Origin: Peribacillus muralis
Lineage (GTDB): Bacteria > Bacillota > Bacilli > Bacillales > DSM-1321
Reading direction: 5' to 3'
Assembly: GCF_001645685.2 (NCBI RefSeq)
Contig: NZ_CP017080.1
Coordinates: 4,517,051 to 4,581,050 of the forward strand
Length of the DNA: 64,000 nt
Shown here: piece by piece, positions 24,890 to 40,433 of the stretch
Numbering within the stretch: the stretch's first letter is position 1
How the letters are laid out: each line of letters starts with the position of its first letter
Notes under the pieces: generated by a model
The model's input: the letters and a program-made list of their open reading frames with translations, nothing else
Database searches by the model: none
Told to the model about the DNA's origin: nothing
Made by a program: the position numbers and the translations under genes

Positions 24890-24960
24890 GTACGACTAAG
24901 TTCATGTTTTTGTACGACACAATTCAAGCCCTACGAATTAGTCTTGTACGACTAAATTCA
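24890..24960. repeat. Three 15-bp direct repeats beside the eno 3' end
   Basis: GTACGACTAAGTTCA (24890), GTACGACACAATTCA (24912) and GTACGACTAAATTCA (24946) share most positions. A partial CTACGAATTAGTC lies between the last two. They occupy the gap between the eno stop and its terminator, at the right edge of the islet. They could be leftovers of an attachment or protein-binding region. Confidence 0.65.
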
Positions 24961-24980
24961 ACCCTTATAACTCAAAATGA

Positions 24981-29827
<4,847 letters not shown>

Positions 29828-29880
29828 AATCCAAAGAACCTCCTTAGATATTGTTAGCACATTTTTGATTCTTTTAGTCA

Positions 29881-29915
29881 AAAAGGGAGAGGGTAAATAT
29901 CCCATCTCCCCTTTT
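29881..29915. terminator. Hairpin with A/T flanks between gapA and pgk, in the pgk leader
   Basis: GGGAGAGGG and CCC-A-TCTCCC form a 9-bp stem with one bulged A and a 7-nt loop. Four A precede it and four T follow, so it is terminator-like in both directions; on the minus strand five T follow the stem. It begins only a few nucleotides after the predicted pgk transcription start. It may protect the 5' end of the processed or newly started pgk mRNA rather than terminate. Confidence 0.55.
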
Positions 29916-29924
29916 CTCTACTTC

Positions 29925-29953
29925 ATTATAGTCGGTTTCCTGAAAATTATCCA
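29925..29953 (-). promoter_or_regulatory. SigA-type promoter upstream of pgk
   Basis: On the minus strand TGGATA (29953-29948) and a perfect TATAAT (29930-29925) are separated by 17 nt. This would give constitutive expression of pgk-tpiA-gpmI-eno, matching the known split control of the B. subtilis gapA operon. Confidence 0.65.
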
Positions 29954-30037
29954 AAAACAAGGAATCGAAGCGATCGAGATGCCTCATGACTTACTAATAA
30001 TATCATCATCTTCCAGGTTTTATTAGAGGTATGATTA

Positions 30038-30066
30038 AAAAAACCTCACCTTGGTGAGGTTTTTTT
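30038..30066 (-). terminator. Terminator after gapA
   Basis: ACCTCACC and GGTGAGGT with a 2-nt spacer form a perfect stem with A and T runs on both sides, 10 nt past the gapA stop. It would separate the CggR-controlled cggR-gapA message from pgk and the later genes. Confidence 0.88.
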
Positions 30067-30076
30067 ATTATTCTAA

Positions 30077-31105
<1,029 letters not shown>

Positions 31106-31116
31106 TCACAAATATA

Positions 31117-32151
31117 TTAAGGGGTATAATTCCCCTGAATTAACTCTAGTGCTGCCGCTTCATCCGTTATGAGAACGGTGGATGAAGGCGCGCCTTTCAT
31201 GTAAGAACGGATAGCCTTGGCTTTGGTTTTCCCACCTGCGACAGTTATCACCCGCTTTTCAGGGCTGAGATCATCTAACTGGATGCCGACAGTCAATACC
31301 TTATGAACAACTTGACCGTTTTCATCGTAGTAATAACCAAATGCTTCTCCTACAGCATTTCCATCTAACAGCTTCTTTAACATTTCCGGCGGTGAATTTC
31401 TTCTCTCTGCCATCGCCATGGCATCACCAATTCCATGAATGATCATATCGGCAGATTTGATTTGGGAGATGACTTCCTTAATTGCAGGTTCCTTCTGGAA
31501 GGAAGCGTAAACCTCACCGCTCAATTGATCTGGTACATATAGCACTCTGTATGAAGCGTGTGCCTTCTGTGCCATTTTTTCGACAATCGTATTGGCCTGG
31601 TTCTGCACGGCTTCACCAATTCCACCGCGGGCTGGAACGAATATCAATTTCTTCGATGCTTCATCAGGTGACAGCGAATTAGCCACTTCGGCCATTGTCG
31701 ACCCACCGGTTACTGCAATGATATTCTTTGAATTCCACTCGAGTTTCATACGGTTTGCACAAGCTTTGCCCAATTCTTTTTTTACCCATGGGGTTTCATC
31801 GCAATTTCCTGAGACGATGATGACCTCATCGACTTGTAGCAATTCCTGCAATTGCCGCTCCATTATGTCTATACCCATAACTTCACGCATTATTCCTTCT
31901 AACTTATCGAGGATTTCCATCCCTTCATCAGTCAGTGTCATGCCGGAACTGAATATATTGACCAGGTTCTGACTTTTCAGAAAATCAACCTCGCTCCTAA
32001 GCGTCCGCTCCGTCAAATTAAGACTCACGGCCAAGCTTCGCCTTCCCACTGGCTGCATCATTTTGATATAACGCAGGATATCATATCTTTTTTGCATAAC
32101 CACCAGGAAATCAGGTAATAATTTTCTTTGTACCTCGAGTAATGTACGCAT
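31117..32151 (-). CDS. cggR: Central glycolytic genes regulator CggR (SorC/DeoR family)
   Basis: A 344-residue repressor. The N-terminal ~85 residues contain a winged helix (VGRRSLAVSLNLTERTLRSEVDFLKSQ). The C-terminal sugar-phosphate-binding SorC domain follows, with IAVTGGSTMAEVA, ARGGIGEAVQNQAN and the IIHGIGDAMAMAERR loop. Fructose 1,6-bisphosphate releases it in B. subtilis. It lies directly upstream of gapA, and its operator is intact at 32179-32214. GGAG precedes the ATG by 9 nt. Confidence 0.97.
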   Translation of the reverse strand: MRTLLEVQRKLLPDFLVVMQKRYDILRYIKMMQPVGRRSLAVSLNLTERTLRSEVDFLKSQNLVNIFSSGMTLTDEGMEILDKLEGIMREVMGIDIMERQLQELLQVDEVIIVSGNCDETPWVKKELGKACANRMKLEWNSKNIIAVTGGSTMAEVANSLSPDEASKKLIFVPARGGIGEAVQNQANTIVEKMAQKAHASYRVLYVPDQLSGEVYASFQKEPAIKEVISQIKSADMIIHGIGDAMAMAERRNSPPEMLKKLLDGNAVGEAFGYYYDENGQVVHKVLTVGIQLDDLSPEKRVITVAGGKTKAKAIRSYMKGAPSSTVLITDEAAALELIQGNYTP

Positions 32152-32178
32152 ATTTAAAACTCCTAAAAAGTTTGGTTG

Positions 32179-32214
32179 GACACCAATTGTCCCGCGTAGT
32201 CATTTTATGTCCCA
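32179..32214 (-). promoter_or_regulatory. CggR operator
   Basis: Read on the minus strand: TGGGAC-N6-TGAC-N4-CGGGAC-N6-TGTC. This is the known direct-repeat CggR site (CGGGACN6TGTCN4CGGGACN6TGTC) with two differences. It ends 28 nt upstream of the cggR ATG and controls cggR-gapA. Confidence 0.9.
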
Positions 32215-32222
32215 CTTGAAAT

Positions 32223-32261
32223 AAAAAAATATTCCTGCTACATATTTTATTCTAGCAGGAA
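32223..32261 (-). terminator. Terminator after the glutaredoxin-like gene
   Basis: TTCCTGCTA and TAGCAGGAA form a perfect 9-bp stem with a 12-nt loop, followed on the minus strand by an A then a run of seven T. It insulates the cggR promoter from sigL transcription. Confidence 0.85.
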
Positions 32262-32290
32262 CGGATTGTTTCTTCAAATGATTTGACAAA

Positions 32291-32533
32291 TTATTTTTGC
32301 AAAAGCCCATTTAGCGCTGATATATCAACTTTTCCATATTGTACGATTTCTTCTTTCCATTCAATCACAGGGATCATCATGGCAAATTTCTCAAGCAGTG
32401 CGTCATCGGAATGGATATCGATTTCCTTGTACGATATCCCTGAATCCCGTTTCACTTCTTCAAGTATCGCCTTGGCCTCATCACATAACGGACATCTTTG
32501 CCTGCTATATAGAATAAACTCATTCGTTTTCAA
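32291..32533 (-). CDS. Glutaredoxin/thioredoxin-like small protein
   Basis: An 80-residue protein with a redox motif near the N-terminus (YSRQRCPLCDEAKAILEE; CPLC) and the cis-proline segment MMIPVIEW, so it is a one-domain thioredoxin-fold protein of the glutaredoxin/DUF836 kind. It starts 17 nt after the sigL stop and is likely cotranscribed with sigL. The partner reductase is unknown. Confidence 0.88.
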   Translation of the reverse strand: MKTNEFILYSRQRCPLCDEAKAILEEVKRDSGISYKEIDIHSDDALLEKFAMMIPVIEWKEEIVQYGKVDISALNGLLQK

Positions 32534-32549
32534 AATGCCTCAACCCTTT

Positions 32550-33887
32550 TCAATCATATCTTTTTCGCTTGGACGATGACGGTATTCCCAGCTGTTCCCG
32601 GTATTTGGCAACCGTCCTGCGTGCAAGGATGATCCCATGCTCCTCCTTCAACCGTTCAGCCAAGTCCTGATCCGAAAGCGGCTTTTGTTTATTCTCGCCA
32701 TCGATGGCAGCCTTGAGTCCCTTTTTGGCTTGCATCCCAGACATATCCTCTTCAAGCCCCACGGATTGCAGGGATGTCGTGAAGAAAATCCGCATCTCTA
32801 TCGTACCGAATGGGGTCTGCACATATTTCCCTTTAACGGCGCGGCTTACCGTTGATTCATGGATTCCAAGTTCATCGGCCACTTCTTTCATCGTCATCGG
32901 CTTCAAGTGATTCAGCCCGTGATGAAAGCATGCTGGCTGTTTTTCGACGATGCATTGAATAACCTTCAATATGGTTTCTTTCCTCTGTTGGATCCCTCTT
33001 GAAATCCATTGGTATTCCTGCCACTTATCCTGGATAAAGCGTTGCACGCCTTTATCTCCATGGCTCTTCATTCGGTTTAAGTACCCTTTATCGACATTAA
33101 GATTGGGTGTGTTTCCATCATAGTTCCCGACAAGCAGCATCCCCTCACGGACCTCGACCACCACATCCGGCACTATATATGATGGTTTCTCCTGAAAGAA
33201 AAGTGACGCCGGCCGCGGATTAAGCGTTTGGACATAGTCGAAAACCTCTTGGATTTCCTTCATTGTAACACCGATCTTCTTACTTAAATCTTTCCAACGC
33301 TTTTCGGCAAAGTCGAGGAAATGATTCTCAATGATGGTTTCCGCCAGCGGGCTGATTTCTTCCGCTTTCACTTGAAGCAAAAGGCACTCTTGCAAATTTC
33401 TGGCTGCAAGTCCATGTGGCTCTAACTGCTGCAGAATGGAGAGGCTCTCCTCCAAAACGGTTGGAGTGACACCTTTCATGCATATATCGTCCAGCTTTAT
33501 TCTTAAGTAACCGTTTTCATCAAGATTATGAATCAATAGCAGCATCGCCTTATGCTGCTCCCCCGTAAGCTGCTGGTGATTCACTTGGGACATGATGTGC
33601 TGTTCAAGTGAAACGGTGTCTTCACTGATTTGTTCGATCCAATAGTTGGCATCATACGTATTTTTAAGAGTCCGCTTACCCTTTTTCCGGTCAAAGGTCG
33701 GCTGAAATAATGCAGAAGTTGGCTGATCTAGGGACAGTAATGGATTTTCGGCCATTTTATTTTCCAAGAAGGCTGATAGCTCCTGCGCGGAGTATTGCAG
33801 CAAGGTAATAGCCTGCATGAGCTCCTGGGTCATTGCCATCTTTAACGTTTGCTGTTGAAAAAGTCCTGCTTTCATATTCATACTCAT
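32550..33887 (-). CDS. sigL: RNA polymerase sigma-54 factor
   Basis: A 445-residue sigma-54. The glutamine-rich region I (LFQQQTLKMAMTQELMQAITLLQYS) is followed by the core-binding domain. The DNA-binding region reads MTMKEVADELGIHESTVSRAVKGKYVQTPFG, and the C-terminal RpoN box ILARRTVAKYREQLGIPSS has the expected ARRTVAKYRE. It directs promoters that need AAA+ activators, such as amino-acid and branched-chain degradation genes. GGGAGGG precedes the ATG at 33887 by 8 nt. A cre site lies in the leader. Confidence 0.96.
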   Translation of the reverse strand: MSMNMKAGLFQQQTLKMAMTQELMQAITLLQYSAQELSAFLENKMAENPLLSLDQPTSALFQPTFDRKKGKRTLKNTYDANYWIEQISEDTVSLEQHIMSQVNHQQLTGEQHKAMLLLIHNLDENGYLRIKLDDICMKGVTPTVLEESLSILQQLEPHGLAARNLQECLLLQVKAEEISPLAETIIENHFLDFAEKRWKDLSKKIGVTMKEIQEVFDYVQTLNPRPASLFFQEKPSYIVPDVVVEVREGMLLVGNYDGNTPNLNVDKGYLNRMKSHGDKGVQRFIQDKWQEYQWISRGIQQRKETILKVIQCIVEKQPACFHHGLNHLKPMTMKEVADELGIHESTVSRAVKGKYVQTPFGTIEMRIFFTTSLQSVGLEEDMSGMQAKKGLKAAIDGENKQKPLSDQDLAERLKEEHGIILARRTVAKYREQLGIPSSSKRKRYD

Positions 33888-33947
33888 CGATTCATCCCTC
33901 CCCACTCCATTTTACAATATCAGGAGAAAATTCTACACAAAAACCCA

Positions 33948-33961
33948 TGAAAACGCTTACG
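33948..33961. promoter_or_regulatory. CcpA binding site (cre) in the sigL leader
   Basis: TGAAAACGCTTACG matches the cre consensus TGWAANCGNTNWCA at 13 of 14 positions. It lies about 60 nt upstream of the sigL ATG and about 25 nt downstream of the predicted transcription start. CcpA roadblock control of sigL is described in B. subtilis. crh and hprK, which feed CcpA, are in the same window. Confidence 0.75.
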
Positions 33962-33992
33962 TTTTTTTCTGAATAGTATATTTGTTTTACAT

Positions 33993-34021
33993 ACTATATG
34001 TTAGAAATGCGTTTTTCACAA
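33993..34021 (-). promoter_or_regulatory. SigA-type promoter of sigL
   Basis: On the minus strand TTGTGA (34021-34016) and TATAGT (33998-33993) are 17 nt apart. Initiation would occur near 33986, upstream of the cre site. Confidence 0.6.
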
Positions 34022-34135
34022 CACTTTTTATTGAAAAATCACTATTTTCCAAGACTGAAGTGCATTTATTTCAGAAGGGCCCATCTGACAGATTTCGATG
34101 GAAATCGCGTGTTTCCAACAAAAATCAGCTTTCAA

Positions 34136-34166
34136 AAAAAAATCCCCCACTTAATATAAGCGGGAG
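34136..34166 (-). terminator. Terminator after tRNA-Arg
   Basis: Read on the minus strand, CTCCCGCTTA pairs with TAAGTGGGGG (one G-T and one mismatch) and is followed by about nine T residues, some 10 nt past the tRNA. Confidence 0.75.
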
Positions 34167-34174
34167 ATTGGTAG

Positions 34175-34246
34175 TGCCCTCGGCAGGAATCGAACCTGCA
34201 TTTCAAGCTTCGGAGGCTTGCGTTCTATCCGTTGCACTACGAGGGC
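34175..34246 (-). tRNA. tRNA-Arg (anticodon CCG)
   Basis: GCCCTCG at the 5' end pairs with CGAGGGC at the 3' end. The anticodon arm GCAAGCCTCCGAAGCTTG-like loop has CTCCGAA, anticodon CCG, reading CGG. The T arm contains GGTTCGATTCC. The encoded 3' end (discriminator A, then CTAC) lacks CCA, which must be added after transcription. A lone tRNA-Arg is found between sigL and clpP. Confidence 0.93.
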
Positions 34247-34441
34247 GAAATGTGACAGACTTCATTATATGATAGAATGCACTCCTTTGCAAGGGGTAAC
34301 AGGTTTAAAAGTTTGTCTTTTGGGTATTATGGATAATGTGGAAATTCATCCCTGTTCGGCATAATCATAAATAATTCCAAACGGGAAGGAGCCTTGACCA
34401 GAAAATTGTCGAACAAATTATCCAATATAGGATTTGTTTTG

Positions 34442-34472
34442 TTTGACCTAAATTGACCAAAAAGTGTATCAT
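34442..34472 (+). promoter_or_regulatory. CtsR operator and promoter of clpP
   Basis: TTTGACC-TAA-ATTGACC is the reverse complement of a CtsR heptad pair (GGTCAAT-N3-GGTCAAA; consensus GGTCAAA-N3-GGTCAAA). The TTGACC at 34443 can serve as -35 with TATCAT at 34467 (18-nt spacing), so the repressor site overlaps the -35 region. CtsR itself is not in the window. Confidence 0.75.
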
Positions 34473-34522
34473 ACATACATAAAGAATTTAAATGATTCTC
34501 TTAATCGAAGGAGGAAATGAAC

Positions 34523-35131
34523 ATGAATTTAATTCCTACAGTTATCGAACAAACTAGTCGTGGGGAGCGTGCCTACGATATTTACTCCCGTTTATTAAAA
34601 GACAGGATCATTATGCTAGGAAGCGGAATCGACGATAATGTTTCCAATTCCATTGTTGCTCAATTACTATTTTTAGAGGCGGAAAATCCTGAAAAAGATA
34701 TTACGTTATACATCAACAGCCCGGGCGGAAGCATCACTTCCGGTATGGCCATTTATGATACGATGCAATATATCAAGCCTCATGTATCCACTGTATGCAT
34801 CGGCATGGCCGCTTCCATGGGTGCATTCCTATTGGCTGCTGGTGAAAAGGGCAAGCGTTATGCGCTGCCGAACAGTGAAGTCATGATTCACCAACCACTT
34901 GGAGGAGCCCAAGGACAAGCTACGGAAATCGAAATTGCTGCACGCCGCATCCTTCACTTGAAAGATAAATTAAACCAAATCTTGGCGGAACGGACTGGTC
35001 AGCCGATTGAAGTCCTTCAAAGAGATACGGAACGCGATAACTTCATGACTTCCGAAAGAGCCCTTGAATATGGCTTGATCGACAAAGTCATCACGCGCAA
35101 CATCCTTGAAGGTAACAAAGATTCTAAATAA
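34523..35131 (+). CDS. clpP: ATP-dependent Clp protease proteolytic subunit
   Basis: A 202-residue serine protease. The catalytic Ser is in [11 protein letters not shown], His in [10 protein letters not shown] and Asp in [12 protein letters not shown]. It forms the barrel of ClpXP and ClpCP and degrades tmRNA-tagged and damaged proteins. The start at 34523 ([14 protein letters not shown]) lies 8 nt after GGAGG; the ATG two codons upstream is only 2 nt from it. A CtsR site precedes it and a terminator follows. Confidence 0.98.
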   Translation: MNLIPTVIEQTSRGERAYDIYSRLLKDRIIMLGSGIDDNVSNSIVAQLLFLEAENPEKDITLYINSPGGSITSGMAIYDTMQYIKPHVSTVCIGMAASMGAFLLAAGEKGKRYALPNSEVMIHQPLGGAQGQATEIEIAARRILHLKDKLNQILAERTGQPIEVLQRDTERDNFMTSERALEYGLIDKVITRNILEGNKDSK

Positions 35132-35141
35132 TGATCCTGAC

Positions 35142-35173
35142 AAAAGGCCGCGAAAAGATTTCGCGGCCTTTTT
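35142..35173 (+). terminator. Terminator of clpP
   Basis: AAAAGGCCGCGA and TCGCGGCCTTTT form a perfect stem with T and A runs on either side, just after the clpP stop; it may also serve crh from the other side. Confidence 0.9.
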
Positions 35174-35217
35174 ACATTCCATGAAAAAAAGGATGCACTT
35201 TTAGGCACCCTCTTTCT

Positions 35218-35475
35218 TTAACCCTCTTGTTGAACGAATTCTTCCAATGCCTCCAGCGCTTCCTTTTCATCGCGTCCCTCAACGATCAATTTCACGGATA
35301 CGCCTGAACTGATGGCAAGACTCATTAATCCCATGATGCTTTTAGCATTCACTTTCTTTCCTTCTTTTTCAAGGAATACATCGGAATGAAAGCGGTTAGC
35401 TTCCTGTACAAACAAGGCCGCCGGCCGAGCCTGTAAACCTGTTTTCAGTTTTACTTCAACTTGTTTCTCCACCAT
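35218..35475 (-). CDS. crh: Catabolite repression HPr-like protein Crh
   Basis: An 85-residue HPr paralogue. The residue at the phosphotransfer position is Gln15 (KTGLQARPAA), not His, so it cannot pass phosphate in the PTS. The regulatory Ser46 (NAKSIMGL) is kept. HPr kinase, encoded at 56006-56941, phosphorylates this serine; Crh-P is then a corepressor of CcpA. It is the last gene of the yvcI-rapZ-yvcK-whiA-crh group. The second of two adjacent ATGs is better spaced from GGGGAG. Confidence 0.97.
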   Translation of the reverse strand: MVEKQVEVKLKTGLQARPAALFVQEANRFHSDVFLEKEGKKVNAKSIMGLMSLAISSGVSVKLIVEGRDEKEALEALEEFVQQEG

Positions 35476-35495
35476 CATGATCTCCCCTGTAAGCT

Positions 35496-36449
35496 TTATT
35501 TTTTCGCAGCAATAGCCTCTCCCCCACGGAGCCTGTCAGCTATTTCGTCGATCTTCCGCAATCTGTGATTTATACCGGACTTACTGATGCTTCCCCCGGA
35601 TACCATTTCGCCTAGTTCCTTTAAAGTTATGTCCTGGAAGGCTATTCTCAGTTCGGCAATTTCACGAAGTTTATCGGGCAAAATGTTCAGTCCCACCGTA
35701 TCCTCGATATAATGAATATTTTCCACCTGCCGCAATGAAGCACCGATCGTTTTGTTCAAATTAGCTGTTTCACAATTCACAAGCCGATTGACTGAATTGC
35801 GCATATCACGGACGATCCGGACATCCTCGAACCTCAATAATGCGGAATGGGCACCAACGATACTTAGAAACTCGGCAATCTTTTCGGCTTCTTTCAAGTA
35901 AATGATGTACCCTTTCTTGCGTTCAAGTGTTTTCGCCTTCAGGTCAAACTTATTCATTAACTCACAAAGCGCATCGTTATGTTCTTTATAAAGCGAGAAA
36001 ATCTCCAAGTGATACGAGGACGTTTCCGGATTATTGACTGAACCTCCCGCAAGAAATGCCCCTCTTAGGTAGGAGCGCTTACAGCATTTCTTTCCAACAA
36101 TGGTATCGGATATCGCATGGAGTATCTCAAAACCTTCACCTAAGATTTCCAAGTCATTTAAAACCCGTTGCCCTCCAGATGACATCCTGACAATGTAGAC
36201 GTTATTCTTTTTAAGCTTCATCTTTTTACGGACCAAAAGCTCGACTTGGACCTCATAGCTTTTTTTCAGCAGCGTATAAATCCTTCTTGCAATCGCTGCA
36301 TTTTCAGTTTGAATATCCACAACAAGCTTCCGATTAGAAAATGAAAGGGATCCGTTCATCCGGATCAGCGCACACAATTCCGCTTTTCCGCAGCAATCCT
36401 TTCCCTCCAATGTAGTAAGCTCTTTTTTTGTTTCTGAAGCAAAAGACAT
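35496..36449 (-). CDS. whiA: WhiA-type DNA-binding regulator (YvcL)
   Basis: A 317-residue protein. An N-terminal LAGLIDADG-homing-endonuclease-like domain, with [23 protein letters not shown] in its centre, is followed by the C-terminal helix-turn-helix ([29 protein letters not shown]). WhiA controls sporulation genes in actinobacteria and affects division and chromosome segregation in B. subtilis. It is encoded between yvcK and crh in the conserved order. The start at 36449 follows GGGGTG. Confidence 0.97.
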   Translation of the reverse strand: MSFASETKKELTTLEGKDCCGKAELCALIRMNGSLSFSNRKLVVDIQTENAAIARRIYTLLKKSYEVQVELLVRKKMKLKKNNVYIVRMSSGGQRVLNDLEILGEGFEILHAISDTIVGKKCCKRSYLRGAFLAGGSVNNPETSSYHLEIFSLYKEHNDALCELMNKFDLKAKTLERKKGYIIYLKEAEKIAEFLSIVGAHSALLRFEDVRIVRDMRNSVNRLVNCETANLNKTIGASLRQVENIHYIEDTVGLNILPDKLREIAELRIAFQDITLKELGEMVSGGSISKSGINHRLRKIDEIADRLRGGEAIAAKK

Positions 36450-36517
36450 CCTTTTCACCCCCAATCGAACGCAGGTAATCTATTCGTATCCAATCAAAAT
36501 ACCGTCCCTGCTTATAT

Positions 36518-37504
36518 CTACGGAACTATATGACTTTTTGTTTCATTTATTAGCATATTGTAAAGCAAATCGGCGACTTTTTTCGTATCATGCCGGATGA
36601 CATTCCCTTCATAGCTGAAAATGCGCTCCTGGATGATTTCAAGACCCATCCGCTTTAAACTTTCGACATCATACATGACCGGCTTGGCGTATTCAGCTTG
36701 ATACCGCCGCTGGATTTCAGAAGGTATTTCCTCATTATTTACAAGTATCCTGTCAATATATGCATTGCCCATATGATCATATATCGCTTTAATATGATCA
36801 CTTGCGCTATAATCCAGCGTCTCGCCAGCTTGTGTCATCAAATTGCAAATGTACACCTTCTTGGCCTTGGAGCGGCCAACCTCTTCCCCTAGTCCAGGGA
36901 CAAGTAAATTAGGCAGAATGCTAGTATATAAGCTTCCCGGTCCGATGACAATAAGGTCTGCCTGCTTGATTTCCTGAAGGGTTTCACTGAGCGGCTTTAT
37001 TTGCTGAGGAGACAAGAACACTTTTTTTATTTTCTTTCCTGAGAAGGGAATCTTGGATTCTCCCGTAACGATCGTTCCATCATTCATTTCCGCATGGAGA
37101 ACCACGCTTTGGTTGGCTGCCGGCAGCACCTTGCCGCGGACATTCAGGAACTTACTCATTTCCTGGATCGCATGGACAAAATCACCTGTCAACGAGGTCA
37201 TTGCGGCCAGGATCAAGTTACCCAGCGAATGCCCGGACAGTTCATTTTTGCTCTGAAAGCGATGCTGAAACATTTGCTCGACGAGAGGTTCCACATCCGA
37301 TAACGCAGCAAGCACGTTCCGTATGTCGCCCGGAGCGGGAATATCCATGTCCTCACGAAGGCGACCAGAGCTTCCCCCATCATCAGCTACCGTAACGATT
37401 GCCGTTATATCGACCGGATGCTTCTTCAGGCCCCTTAACAAAACGGGAAGACCGGTTCCTCCTCCAATGATCACGACCTTAGGCTGTTTCTTATCATTTA
37501 ACAT
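36518..37504 (-). CDS. yvcK: Gluconeogenesis factor/cell-envelope regulator YvcK (GlmR)
   Basis: A 328-residue protein of the CofD/UPF0052 family. The N-terminal nucleotide-sugar-binding loop is [18 protein letters not shown], followed by [26 protein letters not shown] and the core [19 protein letters not shown]. It binds UDP-GlcNAc and is needed for envelope precursor supply during gluconeogenic growth in B. subtilis. The start overlaps the end of rapZ by 11 nt. AGGGG lies 8 nt upstream. Confidence 0.97.
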   Translation of the reverse strand: MLNDKKQPKVVIIGGGTGLPVLLRGLKKHPVDITAIVTVADDGGSSGRLREDMDIPAPGDIRNVLAALSDVEPLVEQMFQHRFQSKNELSGHSLGNLILAAMTSLTGDFVHAIQEMSKFLNVRGKVLPAANQSVVLHAEMNDGTIVTGESKIPFSGKKIKKVFLSPQQIKPLSETLQEIKQADLIVIGPGSLYTSILPNLLVPGLGEEVGRSKAKKVYICNLMTQAGETLDYSASDHIKAIYDHMGNAYIDRILVNNEEIPSEIQRRYQAEYAKPVMYDVESLKRMGLEIIQERIFSYEGNVIRHDTKKVADLLYNMLINETKSHIVP

Positions 37505-38393
37505 CAGCTTTCCCCTTACTTTTTTCGATATCACGATGTGACACTTGAACCCGGTAATCATTCTGGAAGTAGTTCGAGATATACTCCGTCAATGCGACGG
37601 AACGATGCTGACCGCCTGTACATCCTATCGCCACCACAAGCTGTGCTTTTCCCTCCCGTTTATAGTAGGGAAGCATGAAAGCAAGTAGATCTGTTACCTT
37701 TTCCAAGAACTTCTGGGTCTCGCTCCATTTCAAAACGTAACTGGACACTTCCTGCTCCAATCCAGTCTTCGGCCTCATGTGGTCAATATAATATGGATTT
37801 GGCAAAAAACGCACATCAAACACAAGATCAGCATCTATCGGCAAACCGTGCTTGAATCCAAAGGACATGATGTTGACCGTGAACCCGACACTTTTATCGG
37901 CAGAAAACTCAGTAGCGATTTTCTCCCTCAATTCTCGCGGCTTCAGCTGCGACGTATTGAAAATCAGCTGAGCCCTGCCCTTCAATTGATCCAAAAGCTC
38001 CCGTTCCATCTTAATGCCTTCCAATGGGCGCCCTAATGGAGCTAGCGGATGGGTTCTTCTCGTCTCCTTATATCTACGCACCAAGGAATCGTCATCGGCC
38101 TCAAGAAAAAGGATCCTTGGAGAAACTGCCGTGGTTTCCGTTAGGTTATCGAGTGCCAGAAATAGCGAATCAAAAAACTCCCGCCCCCTCAAGTCCATCA
38201 CAAGGGCCACTTTATTCATCTTATTCCCGGAGTCCTTCATTAACTCCAAAAATTTTGGCAATAGTGTGGGCGGCAAATTATCGACGCAAAAAAAGCCGAG
38301 GTCTTCAAAACTTTGAACAGCCACTGTCTTCCCCGCTCCCGACATTCCGGTAATGATGACCAATTGCGTTTCATTCATCTGCCCTGTACTCAT
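37494..38393 (-). CDS. rapZ: RNase adapter/nucleotide-binding protein RapZ (YvcJ)
   Basis: A 299-residue GTP/ATP-binding protein. Walker A GMSGAGKT is at residues 16-23, the Walker B-like VALVMDLRG at about 77-85, and the C-terminal [17 protein letters not shown] is the RapZ signature. B. subtilis YvcJ hydrolyses GTP and affects competence. In enterobacteria RapZ controls glmS through small RNAs, which need not hold here. GGGCGGAG lies a few bases before the start; an in-frame ATG five codons later is possible. Confidence 0.95.
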   Translation of the reverse strand: MSTGQMNETQLVIITGMSGAGKTVAVQSFEDLGFFCVDNLPPTLLPKFLELMKDSGNKMNKVALVMDLRGREFFDSLFLALDNLTETTAVSPRILFLEADDDSLVRRYKETRRTHPLAPLGRPLEGIKMERELLDQLKGRAQLIFNTSQLKPRELREKIATEFSADKSVGFTVNIMSFGFKHGLPIDADLVFDVRFLPNPYYIDHMRPKTGLEQEVSSYVLKWSETQKFLEKVTDLLAFMLPYYKREGKAQLVVAIGCTGGQHRSVALTEYISNYFQNDYRVQVSHRDIEKSKGKADVK

Positions 38394-38438
38394 TGTTCTC
38401 CGCCCCCATGTATAACAATCTTTTTTTATAAGCAACCA

Positions 38439-38897
38439 TTAACCTGGATCCAAACGATAGGAAAGTAACTTAAATTCAGGCGTGTAGGTAAAGGTTCCAT
38501 AAATGATGCCACGTCCATGGACCATATAATCCAGAATGTGAAAGTCGCCCTCAGCCATTTCCAGTTTTTTAACATCATCAACTGCATGCCAGCTAAGTTC
38601 CCCTTCTTCACATACATCCAAATTGACGCCATCGGAATCTGTTGCAAAGAAGGTGAACATCATCCATTCCGAAAGCACCTTATCCCCATCCTTCATGATG
38701 AAAGTGAATATGCCCTTGATGGAAGGATTTTTTAAATAAACGCCCGTTTCTTCGCGATACTCCCTTATACAGGCATCTCGTATGGACTCTCCAGGCTCCA
38801 TCTTGCCACCCGGGGCTACCCACCATCCGCGTCTAGGTTTTTTCAATAAGAGAATTTGTCCATCCTTGATCAATACACAATTTGTGACACGTTGCAC
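38439..38897 (-). CDS. yvcI: Nudix hydrolase YvcI
   Basis: A 152-residue Nudix protein. The Nudix box GGKMEPGESIRDACIREYREETG follows WWVAP, so the helix contains the metal-binding REYREE. It begins MQRVTNCVLIKDG from GTG at 38897, 6 nt after GAGGTG; the GTG three codons earlier overlaps this site. It would hydrolyse a nucleoside diphosphate derivative, possibly 8-oxo-dGTP. It heads the yvcI-rapZ-yvcK-whiA-crh operon. Confidence 0.93.
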   Translation of the reverse strand: MQRVTNCVLIKDGQILLLKKPRRGWWVAPGGKMEPGESIRDACIREYREETGVYLKNPSIKGIFTFIMKDGDKVLSEWMMFTFFATDSDGVNLDVCEEGELSWHAVDDVKKLEMAEGDFHILDYMVHGRGIIYGTFTYTPEFKLLSYRLDPG

Positions 38898-39035
38898 GTT
38901 CTTCACCTCGATTTAGCCACTGTTCGACTATAGGGACCTTCACCTTAAACCGCCGTTCCCTTTTACAAATGCTGATAGTCAAGCAAATGGTATTTTTCAT
39001 CCTTTTTGAAAGATATATGTTTAGTATATCTTATC

Positions 39036-39064
39036 ATTATACTATTTTTAAAATGAGCTAACAA
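39036..39064 (-). promoter_or_regulatory. Promoter of the yvcI-rapZ-yvcK-whiA-crh operon
   Basis: On the minus strand TTGTTA (39064-39059) and TATAAT (39041-39036) are 17 nt apart. The start would be near 39029, leaving a leader of about 130 nt. The rest of the 485-nt gap 38898-39382 holds the trxB terminator and no other feature I can support. Confidence 0.6.
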
Positions 39065-39234
39065 TAAAGTAAACTTCCTGCATCGGGGGAATATTCATTC
39101 GAACGATGAACGTTCTTAATGTCCAACGCCTGCTTATCCCCTATTCTTCACCAGAATTGCCGCTTGCATGCAAAGGGATGCATCCCACAACTTACCGGTA
39201 ATTGGAATTCCAAAATATATTTTTAGCTGAAAAC

Positions 39235-39267
39235 AAAAAAAGGACACAGATACTTAATCTGTGTCCT
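39235..39267 (-). terminator. Terminator of trxB
   Basis: AGGACACAGAT and ATCTGTGTCCT form an 11-bp perfect stem with a 5-nt loop, followed on the minus strand by seven T, about 115 nt past the trxB stop. Confidence 0.88.
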
Positions 39268-39382
39268 CCAACGTTTATAATTAAAGGGGGTCAACTTCTA
39301 CCCTAACTATACCGAATCATTATTTCACAGGTGTTACAGCCTCGTTAAAACGCAATTACGATGTGTAAATTATTGTAATCAA

Positions 39383-40390
<1,008 letters not shown>

Positions 40391-40433
40391 CTATTATCCT
40401 ATATAACAAATAATTTTTCGTCCAAATATCTGC

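Noticed and set aside
22263..24976. Insertion sequence or prophage in the islet
   Set aside because: No transposase, integrase or terminal inverted repeats can be seen; only the eno direct repeat bounds it.
39090..39130. LexA-like GAACG...CGTTC motif in the gap between yvcI and trxB
   Set aside because: The half-sites have the wrong spacing for a LexA site and no damage-response gene is adjacent.
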